Both the position numbers and the translations under genes were made by a program. A stretch of 32,056 nt of DNA from DATKYK01 sp034430255. Its GTDB lineage: Bacteria; Chloroflexota; Dehalococcoidia; E44-bin15. Location: contig DAOUEU010000162.1 of NCBI GenBank assembly GCA_034430255.1, positions 1 to 32,056 of the forward strand. Direction: 5' to 3'. Below, piece by piece: positions 9,094-15,049 of this stretch (the first letter of the stretch is position 1; each line of letters begins with the position of its first letter). Under the pieces are notes generated by a model. It made no database searches. It was not told the origin of the DNA and saw only the letters and a list, made by a program, of their open reading frames with translations.

Positions 9094-9534
9094 TTAGCCC
9101 TCATCGGTTAAGATTATGTTCAGCTTCTCTACATCTTCCAGGGCAACATTGCTGCCAAGACTTACAGTAACCTCGGTAGTGGTTGATGCAGTAATAGTCT
9201 CATCAGCTGCCGTCCCGCTGGCCTGGAGCGTGCTAGTGCCATCGAGAATGGCGACATCGATATCCGCCGTATGATTGGAAGTATCGGTATTATTCACCGT
9301 GACCTTTACCTGGGTTACCTCGGTCAGCTCACTATTGTAAACTAACTCGTAGTCGGTCACCGACAAATCACCGGATTCCGAAATCGTCGCCTCTCCTGCC
9401 CAGGGCACTGTACCTGGCGTTACGGTATTCACCGTTAATGCAAAGGCGACACCAACGCCAGCCAGCAGCACTATTACCAGCAGCTCCACCGCTATTATAG
9501 GCGTCACGACCACCCTTTTCTTCATCGCTTTCAT
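9094..9534 (-). CDS. Small secreted/anchored beta-rich protein (cassette copy 1)
   Basis: 146 residues; function unknown. MKAMKKR is followed by a hydrophobic segment (PIIAVELLVIVLLAGVGVAFA, about 12-32), acting as signal peptide or membrane anchor. The mature part (ALTVNTVTPGT...LNIILTDEG) is Thr/Ser/Val-rich, acidic and lacks cysteine, typical of an exported beta-sandwich. First gene of the cassette, with a strong ribosome-binding site (GGGGGTGAGAG before ATG), a 270-nt structured leader and a consensus promoter, so high expression is likely. The paralogue at 10709-11149 differs at 11 of 146 residues by my count, eight of them in the first 43. Candidates are a surface-layer or fibre subunit; nothing in the sequence proves either. 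Confidence 0.78.
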   Translation of the reverse strand: MKAMKKRVVVTPIIAVELLVIVLLAGVGVAFALTVNTVTPGTVPWAGEATISESGDLSVTDYELVYNSELTEVTQVKVTVNNTDTSNHTADIDVAILDGTSTLQASGTAADETITASTTTEVTVSLGSNVALEDVEKLNIILTDEG

Positions 9535-9805
9535 CTCTCACCCCCTATATATAATAAAAACCGACCCTTACGGTCGGTTTTGCTATTGGCTCCACGAAGC
9601 CCCAGCAACCATCTACCAGGCTGCGCTTCTACGCCCCCGAAAAATCATCTCCCCCAGTTTTAAATTATCTCTTAATCTATGTCCAGCACCCCTTCCCCGG
9701 CTATTTTTGGTCGCCACCGTTCCCCGAAGCTGGCAACCTTATAATTCATAGCACCATAATTATTTTCTCTATATAAGCATATTATTATATATTCGAATAC
9801 TATGT
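9535..9805 (-). ncRNA. Structured 5' leader RNA of cassette copy 1
   Basis: About 270 nt from the predicted start to the ATG, conserved with the leader at 11150-11422. Visible elements in transcript order: hairpin GGTTGCCA / TGGCGACC (9738-9709), a G-rich stretch, a conserved UUAAGAGAUAAUUU segment, stem UUGCU / AGCAA (9608-9580) enclosing GGGCU-UCGUGG-AGCC, then the terminator-like hairpin 9555-9581. I do not recognise any named riboswitch class. The layout (structured domain, terminator, then ribosome-binding site) resembles transcription attenuation. Confidence 0.55.
9555..9581 (-). terminator. Terminator-like hairpin in the cassette copy 1 leader
   Basis: On the minus strand AAAACCGACC-GTAAG-GGTCGGTTTT is a perfect 10-bp stem followed by further T, about 20 nt before the start codon of the 146-aa gene. 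It would act as an attenuator. Copy 2 has a C-to-T change in the 3' arm that still allows a G-U pair. Confidence 0.65.
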
Positions 9806-9811
9806 TGGCGC

Positions 9812-9840
9812 ATTATATATCATATAATGACATTTGTCAA
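9812..9840 (-). promoter_or_regulatory. Consensus promoter of cassette copy 1
   Basis: Minus strand: -35 TTGACA (9835-9840), 17-bp AT-rich spacer, -10 TATAAT (9812-9817). Perfect sigma-70 type consensus; start expected near 9805. Confidence 0.75.
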
Positions 9841-9885
9841 ATCTTATTCAGCAATTTTCTAATAAAATATACCATCTGGTACATT

Positions 9886-10052
9886 CTGACTCGTTGTTTA
9901 CTACCCACAGGCCAAAGGAGCGATGGAAGGTCGATAGCCCCGTTGGGGACGATTCGTGGGGACTTGAGGGCATACACATTACCGCTGCTGGTAAGAGCAA
10001 ATAGCAACGCTAGAACAAGGAGAGGGAATATACTGGTAAAAAGGTTTTTCAT
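9886..10052 (-). pseudogene. Truncated, frameshifted copy of the DUF2341 gene
   Basis: The first ~165 bases match the start of the intact gene at 8219-8386. It encodes MKNLFTSIFPLLVLALLFALTSSGNVYAL, clearly the same signal peptide. Just after the signal peptide the copy has one extra base (AAGTCCCCACG against ACTGTCCACG), shifting the frame. Similarity then ends abruptly at about 9886, in AT-rich DNA that leads into the promoter of copy 1. An open frame continues to 9837 but its tail is non-homologous. Both the frameshift and the 3' loss argue against a functional lectin protein; secretion of a short peptide is possible. Confidence 0.8.
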
Positions 10053-10579
10053 AAGCCATTAGCCCGATCACCGTTTTGATTCAGCACTATGCTCAGCGAG
10101 TCTATATTCTCAAGCGGGAACTTCCGGGGCAGGGGCACAGTAACATACACAGTGGCGCCGGGGTCTATATCCACACATCGAATGACGCGGTTCACGGGTT
10201 CATCATTTATGTCGACATCCACAGCTACTCTATGGGGGCAGGTATCACCATTGGTAACCTTTACAATGACACCGCTCACCTTGCTAATGGCCTCTATAGC
10301 TTTCCCCTTGATTCTCTTAGTAGCGTAAGCCAGGCGGTAATCATTCACCATGATGGAGTCCGCATTGGTGATTTTGCTCCTGATCTGACACACCGCAGGC
10401 TTTCTTGAAGCGAAAATTGTGATGCCGGCGCCGATGACCGCAGCCCCGGCAATAACCGCCACCAGAATATAATCCCCCCCTTTAATCACGCCCCCAATTA
10501 GGTAGCCATAACCTATTATCGCCACTACAATTACAATTAAGGGGACTATGGCGATGCTGATTCCCTTGGAATCCCTCAT
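10049..10579 (-). CDS. Two-TM membrane protein with C-terminal beta domain (cassette copy 2)
   Basis: Paralogue of the protein at 8403-8933. Two hydrophobic segments (IAIVPLIVIVVAIIGYGYLIGGVI and YILVAVIAGAAVIGAGITIFA) precede a domain from DYRLAYATKR to LENIDSLSIVLNQNG. The extramembrane domains are very similar (for example GDxCPHRVAVDVDIND is shared), while the TM segments differ more. Start chosen at ATG 10579, with AAGGA 7 nt upstream and alignment to the paralogue's start; in-frame ATGs at 10612 and 10675 would extend it. Its end overlaps the start of the degraded DUF2341 copy by four bases. Confidence 0.72.
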   Translation of the reverse strand: MRDSKGISIAIVPLIVIVVAIIGYGYLIGGVIKGGDYILVAVIAGAAVIGAGITIFASRKPAVCQIRSKITNADSIMVNDYRLAYATKRIKGKAIEAISKVSGVIVKVTNGDTCPHRVAVDVDINDEPVNRVIRCVDIDPGATVYVTVPLPRKFPLENIDSLSIVLNQNGDRANGL

Positions 10580-10644
10580 CGCTGGATCCTTACAGCTTCT
10601 CGATTTACCCATCAGATCGCCCCCACCGGCGAAATCAGCTAAGG

Positions 10645-10679
10645 GCTGATGGGGCACCACGCATCGGCACCCCATCAGC
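10645..10679 (-). other. Intergenic mRNA hairpin, cassette copy 2
   Basis: Stem of about 14 bp (GCTGATGGGGTGCC with GGTGCCCCATCAGC, two G-U pairs on the minus strand) and a 7-nt loop between the 146-aa gene and the membrane-protein gene. Same position as the 9035-9061 hairpin but unrelated sequence. No U-tract. Confidence 0.6.
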
Positions 10680-10708
10680 TAATTATAACCCTATAGCCAT
10701 CGATTACC

Positions 10709-11149
10709 TTAGCCCTCATCGGTTAAGATTATGTTCAGCTTGTCTACATCTTCCAGGGCAACATTGCTGCCAAGACTTACAGTAACCTCGGTAGTGGTTG
10801 ATGCAGTAATAGTCTCATCAGCTGCCGTCCCGCTGGCCTGGAGCGTGCTGGTGCCATCGAGAATGGCGACATCGATATCCGCCGTATGATCGGAAGTATC
10901 GGTATTATTCACCGTGACCTTTACCTGGGTTACCTCGGTTAGCTCACCATTGTAAACTAACTCATAGTCGGTCACCGACAAATCACCGGATTCCGAAATC
11001 GTCGCCTCTCCGGCCCAGGGCGTGGTGCCCGGCGTTACTGTATTCACCGTAAAGGCAGAGGCGATACCGACACCACCCAGCAGCACTATCACCAGCAGCT
11101 GCACCGCTATGATAGGCTTCATGACTACCCTTTTCTTCATCGCTTTCAT
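10709..11149 (-). CDS. Small secreted/anchored beta-rich protein (cassette copy 2)
   Basis: 146 residues, paralogue of the protein at 9094-9534. The N-terminal hydrophobic segment is PIIAVQLLVIVLLGGVGIASA. The mature domain is nearly identical to copy 1, with only S68G, N87D and E136D beyond residue 43. Strong ribosome-binding site (GGGGGTGAGAG) and the same kind of leader and promoter. First gene of the upstream cassette copy, so this and its partner should be made even though the third gene is broken. Function unknown; probably exported or anchored on the cell surface. Confidence 0.78.
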   Translation of the reverse strand: MKAMKKRVVMKPIIAVQLLVIVLLGGVGIASAFTVNTVTPGTTPWAGEATISESGDLSVTDYELVYNGELTEVTQVKVTVNNTDTSDHTADIDVAILDGTSTLQASGTAADETITASTTTEVTVSLGSNVALEDVDKLNIILTDEG

Positions 11150-11422
11150 CTCTCACCCCCTATATACAATAAAAACCAACCCTTACGGTCGGTTTTGCTA
11201 TTGGCTCCACGAAGCCCCAGCAACCATCTAACAGGCTACGCTTCTACGCCCCCGTAAAATCGTCTCCCATAGTTTCAAATTATCTCTTAATTTAGGTTCA
11301 ACACCCCCTTCCCTGACAAATTTTAGTCGCCACCGTTCCCCGAAGCTGGCAACCATTTAATTCATAACACCATGATTATTTTCCCTATATAACATATTTA
11401 TTTATATTATTTTTAACTATAT
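11150..11422 (-). ncRNA. Structured 5' leader RNA of cassette copy 2
   Basis: Homologous to the leader at 9535-9805. Conserved parts: hairpin GGTTGCCA / TGGCGACT (11354-11325, the last pair now G-U), the UUAAGAGAUAAUUU segment, the stretch from GGGGGCGTAGAAGCG through the UUGCU / AGCAA stem-loop, and the terminator-like hairpin. Blocks between these elements have drifted, which suggests selection on the structured parts rather than simple recent duplication. Confidence 0.55.
11171..11196 (-). terminator. Terminator-like hairpin in the cassette copy 2 leader
   Basis: Minus strand AAAACCGACC-GTAAG-GGTTGGTTTT, then T. Pairing is kept through one G-U. Same position relative to the ATG as in copy 1. 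Confidence 0.6.
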
Positions 11423-11428
11423 TGGGTT

Positions 11429-11457
11429 ATTATATAATATATGATTATTTTTGTCAA
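11429..11457 (-). promoter_or_regulatory. Consensus promoter of cassette copy 2
   Basis: Minus strand: -35 TTGACA (11452-11457), 17-bp AT-rich spacer, -10 TATAAT (11429-11434). The spacer sequence differs from copy 1 but the architecture is the same. Confidence 0.75.
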
Positions 11458-11985
11458 CCCATATTAAGCATATTTCAGCAAATTGGTTAATTATTTTCCC
11501 AATTGGCACGTTAAGTTTTACTGACCGTTCGCGTATAGCTTCAACCATTTGGGGATTGCGGGGCAATGACCTTGTGCCAACCGAATTTAGTGCTGGTTGT
11601 CATGCTGAACTTGTTTCAGCATCCCCTACTTCATGACGGAACATCACTGAGATTGCCACGTCCCCGAGGCCGACAGGTCGGGGGACGCTTCGGCCTATAT
11701 TGGGGCCGGGGGTCTGGGGGTCATCATCCGGCTTGACCGGATGATCCAGGGAGCATACTGAGCCAGTTTCTGGATTGCCCGATCTCCGAGCAAAGCATCG
11801 GAGTCCGATATTTCATTCGGACGAGTCGGGCAATGACAGGTACGGTGTAGGGAGGGCAATGACAGTTAAAAAGTCGGCCAGCGGTTCCGTGGCACCGGTA
11901 GCCTGGACATTACACATTAGGCACTTCCGAAATAAGTTCGGAATGACATATGGTTACAAACCCCTAGACCGTCACACAACACGGC
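11458..11985. repeat. Repeat-rich non-coding region
   Basis: About 530 bases with no supported gene. It holds a short palindrome (11599-11623, GATGCTGAA / TTCAGCATG type, repeated at 24841-24865), a GAGATTGCCACGTC element (near 11649, also near 25189), a large element 11727-11870 that recurs inverted at 18519-18663, and a short segment (about 11936-11985) repeated at the end of the second response-regulator gene. Confidence 0.7.
11727..11870 (+). repeat. Dispersed palindromic element, copy A
   Basis: Contains ATCATCCGG-CTTGA-CCGGATGAT, then TGGATTGCCCGA...TCGGGCAATGA with nested hairpins (CTCCGA...TCGGAG and TCCGAT...TTCGGA) inserted in the loop, then a TGACAGGTACGGTG unit. It matches the reverse complement of 18519-18663, which lacks the nested hairpins. 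Confidence 0.7.
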
Positions 11986-12597
11986 CTAGAACGACCTCTG
12001 ACATTTCGGGCATACGAAATGCGCTAAGAACCAGTGCCCATCGGTCCGGGTATAATCGGGCACAAGCTCCATAACTAATTCTTCTGAACAGTCAGGACAA
12101 CTAAACGGCCCGGTTATACCGATACCGTGCGCTAACTTTATCGCATCTACCTTCTCTTCCTTCACCAGGACTCTAAATGGGCTAATTGCTTTTCTGATCT
12201 CAGCCTGTTCCAGTATTGTGTCAATCTTTTTCATTACCTCGCTTGGCGAGTAAAAACCCTTTAACAGATAGTCATTCGCCCCCAAATGCAGACCTTTGCG
12301 AATATCTTCCCATTGACCCAATATGGTTAGAATAATAACAGGAATATCTTTTAATTCATCGTCACAACGAATGTTTTTCAACACTTCCAATCCCTGAACT
12401 CTGGGCAGCTTTAAATCCAGCAGGATCAGGTCCGGCTTCTCGGTTTTTGCCATTTGCAGTCCACTCTCACCATCCTCAGCCGTTAGAGCCTTATAACCAT
12501 AATCGGTGAGAGCATCCTCATACACCATCTTGAATACGGTTTCATCTTCGATAACTAATATCGTTCCCTTATTCACTTCGTTACCAGTGGTGCTCAT
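11986..12597 (-). CDS. Response regulator with C-terminal zinc ribbon (copy 2)
   Basis: 203 residues. The receiver domain (about 12-130) has the acidic pair ED near 17-18, phospho-acceptor D61 (LILLDLKLP), T91 and K113, all intact. A linker (130-165) leads to a C-terminal module with C167-PD-C170 and C196-PK-C199 separated by 25 residues, a four-cysteine zinc-ribbon layout. There is no DNA-binding HTH or enzymatic output, so the ribbon presumably mediates protein or nucleic-acid contact. Tandem paralogue of 12923-13534. Ribosome-binding site AGGTAGGA precedes the ATG. The 325-bp gap upstream may separate it from the kinase operon. Confidence 0.88.
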   Translation of the reverse strand: MSTTGNEVNKGTILVIEDETVFKMVYEDALTDYGYKALTAEDGESGLQMAKTEKPDLILLDLKLPRVQGLEVLKNIRCDDELKDIPVIILTILGQWEDIRKGLHLGANDYLLKGFYSPSEVMKKIDTILEQAEIRKAISPFRVLVKEEKVDAIKLAHGIGITGPFSCPDCSEELVMELVPDYTRTDGHWFLAHFVCPKCQRSF

Positions 12598-12922
12598 GTA
12601 TTCCTACCTCGCATGTCTCTATTCCCAAAGCGGTATTATCAATGGCTGGTAAATAAAAAACACCTTTCAGTCCATCGATTTTTCTACCCTCCGGTAATGT
12701 TCAACTGAACCGCCGCAAGCTCGGAATGACCTATGGTTACAACCCCCAATTACCAATCACTAATCCCTAATTACTGAAACTGCTGAAATAGTCTCAATCA
12801 ACCCCCTAATCCCCCAATCTTGGGGGGACTCGTTAAAGCTGGGGGACACCCCCAGACCCCCGGCCCCGATATAATCGGGGCACCTCTTTTCCAGCGGTCT
12901 CTTACTAATTACCCAACGCGGC
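12598..12922. repeat. Non-coding gap with repeats between tandem regulators
   Basis: No gene. A block around 12718-12752 repeats the sequence found downstream of the other regulator (11936-11967). The interval 12753-12915 appears inserted: it has C-rich and G-rich inverted segments around 12804-12860 and the palindrome at 12864-12880. No strong promoter seen. Confidence 0.6.
12864..12880. repeat. Palindrome CCCCGATATAATCGGGG
   Basis: Perfect stem with the same core as the four palindromes in the 23S gene, here in intergenic DNA. Confidence 0.65.
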
Positions 12923-13534
12923 CTAGAACGACCTCTGACATTTCGGGCACACAAAATGCGCTACGAACCAGTGCCCCCCGGTCCTGGTATAATCCGGCAT
13001 AAGCTCCATAGCTAATTCTTCTGAACAGTCAGGACAGCTAAATTGCTCGGCTAGACCGATATCCATCCCCAACTTTACTGCATCTGCCTTTGATTCCTTC
13101 ACCAGAAGTCTATATGAGCTAATAGCTTTTTTCACATCAGCCTGTTCCAGTAGTGCGTCAATCTTCCTGAATACCTCACGTGGTGAGTAAAAACCCTTCA
13201 CCAGATAGTCATTTGCTCCCAAATCCAGACCTTTGCGAATGTCCTCCCGTTGACCCAGCACTGTTAGAATAATAACAGGTATGGCTTTTATTTCGTCGTC
13301 ACAACGAATATTTTTCAACACTTCCAATCCATGAAGTTTGGGCAGATTCAAATCCAGCAGGATCAGGTCTGGCTTCTCTGTTTTTGCCATTTGCCATCCA
13401 CTCTCGCCATCTTCAGCCGTTAGAGCCTTATAACCATAATTGGTAAGAGCATCCTTATAAACCATCCGGAAAACGCTCTCATCTTCGATAACCAGTACCC
13501 TTCCCTTACTCACTTGGTTACCAGTGTCGGTCAT
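12923..13534 (-). CDS. Response regulator with C-terminal zinc ribbon (copy 1)
   Basis: 203 residues, co-linear with its tandem paralogue. Receiver residues are intact (D61 in LILLDLNLP, T91, K113), and the C-terminal CPDC...CPKC ribbon is conserved (FSCPDCSEELAMELMPDYTRTGGHWFVAHFVCPKC). It follows the 497-aa kinase gene by 21 bp on the same strand, so kinase and regulator are probably co-transcribed and likely partners. The linker between receiver and ribbon is the most divergent part between the copies, which may set different specificity. Function of the output domain is unknown. Confidence 0.9.
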   Translation of the reverse strand: MTDTGNQVSKGRVLVIEDESVFRMVYKDALTNYGYKALTAEDGESGWQMAKTEKPDLILLDLNLPKLHGLEVLKNIRCDDEIKAIPVIILTVLGQREDIRKGLDLGANDYLVKGFYSPREVFRKIDALLEQADVKKAISSYRLLVKESKADAVKLGMDIGLAEQFSCPDCSEELAMELMPDYTRTGGHWFVAHFVCPKCQRSF

Positions 13535-13555
13535 ATACTTTTACCCCATATGTTT

Positions 13556-15049
13556 CTACTTGGATTGACCACGCCGCTCTCTCGGAACCCTTAAAACAAA
13601 GGTGCTTCCTTCGCCAACAACAGAGATTGCCGTAATATCTCCCTTCTGTGCCTCCATAAAATTCTTGGCAATATAAAGGCCAATGCCCACACCGCCTCCT
13701 GCTGTTGGGGGACCGTTAAGAACTTTCTCTTTGGTGAACAAATTATTTAGAACTCTATCGGACATCCCAATCCCGGTATCCCTGACCTCAATATTCCCAT
13801 ATTTACCTTTGCTGGTTACCTCATCAGTAATCCTAATGGCAATCGAGCCTTTATCGGTGAACTTCACCGCATTATTGATGACATTGCTCAGCGCCTCAAC
13901 CATCTTATCCACATCTGCAAGAACAACGGCCCCTTCATCCACCTCCTCAATATTCAGGGACAATCCTTTTTTCTTGATATCCCTCTGGTAATCTCGTAGG
14001 GCCAGGTCCACAATCTCCCTGAGCTTGACAGGCTCTATATCCGCCGATAACACCCCGCGCTCAATCCTTGACACGTTGAGCAAGTCGGTAATTAAACGGT
14101 GGTTCCTTGAGCAAATCTCGTACATCTCCTGAAGATACCGCTTCTGCTTGGCGGTCAGCTCACCGGTAAGTCCCCCCAGCATGTTTTCTATACCCAGCTT
14201 TATCCCCACCACAGGTGTTTGCAACTGATGAGAAACAAGGGAAACGAAATCGCTTTTCATTGCCTCAATTTTCTTGCGCTCGGTGATATCCCTTAAGATT
14301 CCCACGAAGCCAATTGGATTGTCCGAAGCATCCCTCAACAACGCTCCAGTCAATTCAGCATCAAATTCGGAAAAATCTGCTCTCAGGGAAGTATATTCCA
14401 GATGCATGACTGTCCCTTGTTCCAGGGTTCTCTGCATTTCGACTATCGCCGTGTTAATATCACTTGCATTAAAAAACTCAAAGTAATTTTTCCCCAGGAT
14501 ATCATCCTTGGAGCCAACCCCGAGCATCTCCAGCATTCTTTCATTTAGTTCCGTATAGGCGCCATTCAGGTCAAGAGTGAATATGCCATCGGTGGCGGAC
14601 TTAAAAAGTTGCCGCAGTTTCTCCTCCGACTTCCGCAATGCCTCCTCCGACCGTTTGCGCTCCATAGAATAGCGCAAGGCACGCCACAGCAGCTTGCTAT
14701 CGACATCGCCCTTTACCAGGTAATCCTGTGCGCCCTGGCGCACCGCTTCCACAGCAGTTATCTCATCATCCAGACCAGTAAGCACAATAATCGGCACCGC
14801 CGACGCCTGAGCGCGCACCTTGCCCAGTGTTTCCAGCCCCTGGCTATCGGGCAGGTTAAGGTCCAGCAGCACCACATCGATACCTCCCTCTAAAAAGCGC
14901 TCCAATCCCTGGGACAGCCTGTCGGCGTGCTCAAGGTGATAATCTGCTTTTCCCGGTTCGGCCAGCATTTCCTTTATCAAACGGGCATCACCGGGGTTGT
15001 CCTCGATCAGCAAAATCCCAATGGGTCTTCCAGCCTCTCCGGTTGTCAC
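13556..15049 (-). CDS. REC-PAS hybrid sensor histidine kinase
   Basis: 497 residues, cytoplasmic (no TM segment). Order: receiver (10-125, phospho-acceptor D63 in VVLLDLNLP), linker ERKRSEEALRKSEEKL, PAS (about 145-255, ending in GILRDITERKK), HisKA with H274 (SLVSHQLQTPV), and HATPase_c with N box NVINNAVKF, G1 DTGIGM and G2 GVGIGLYIAK. A receiver at the N-terminus suggests input from an upstream kinase, i.e. a phosphorelay. The GTG start overlaps the stop of the 1146-aa kinase by four bases (GTGA), and the ribosome-binding site AAAGGAGG lies inside the last codons of that gene. The downstream REC-zinc-ribbon gene is the likely target. Confidence 0.92.
   Translation of the reverse strand: MTTGEAGRPIGILLIEDNPGDARLIKEMLAEPGKADYHLEHADRLSQGLERFLEGGIDVVLLDLNLPDSQGLETLGKVRAQASAVPIIVLTGLDDEITAVEAVRQGAQDYLVKGDVDSKLLWRALRYSMERKRSEEALRKSEEKLRQLFKSATDGIFTLDLNGAYTELNERMLEMLGVGSKDDILGKNYFEFFNASDINTAIVEMQRTLEQGTVMHLEYTSLRADFSEFDAELTGALLRDASDNPIGFVGILRDITERKKIEAMKSDFVSLVSHQLQTPVVGIKLGIENMLGGLTGELTAKQKRYLQEMYEICSRNHRLITDLLNVSRIERGVLSADIEPVKLREIVDLALRDYQRDIKKKGLSLNIEEVDEGAVVLADVDKMVEALSNVINNAVKFTDKGSIAIRITDEVTSKGKYGNIEVRDTGIGMSDRVLNNLFTKEKVLNGPPTAGGGVGIGLYIAKNFMEAQKGDITAISVVGEGSTFVLRVPRERRGQSK

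Noticed and set aside
9588..9660. tRNA-like D-arm (AGCGCAGCCTGGTAG on the minus strand) in the cassette leader
   Set aside because: There is no T-arm, anticodon arm or acceptor pairing, and copy 2 breaks the D-arm sequence. Treated as part of the leader RNA.
9535..9805. c-di-GMP class I or II, ydaO or T-box riboswitch
   Set aside because: None of the conserved core sequences of these classes could be found in the leader.
11775..12074. 99-codon plus-strand open frame
   Set aside because: It covers the dispersed repeat and the antisense of the response-regulator 3' end.
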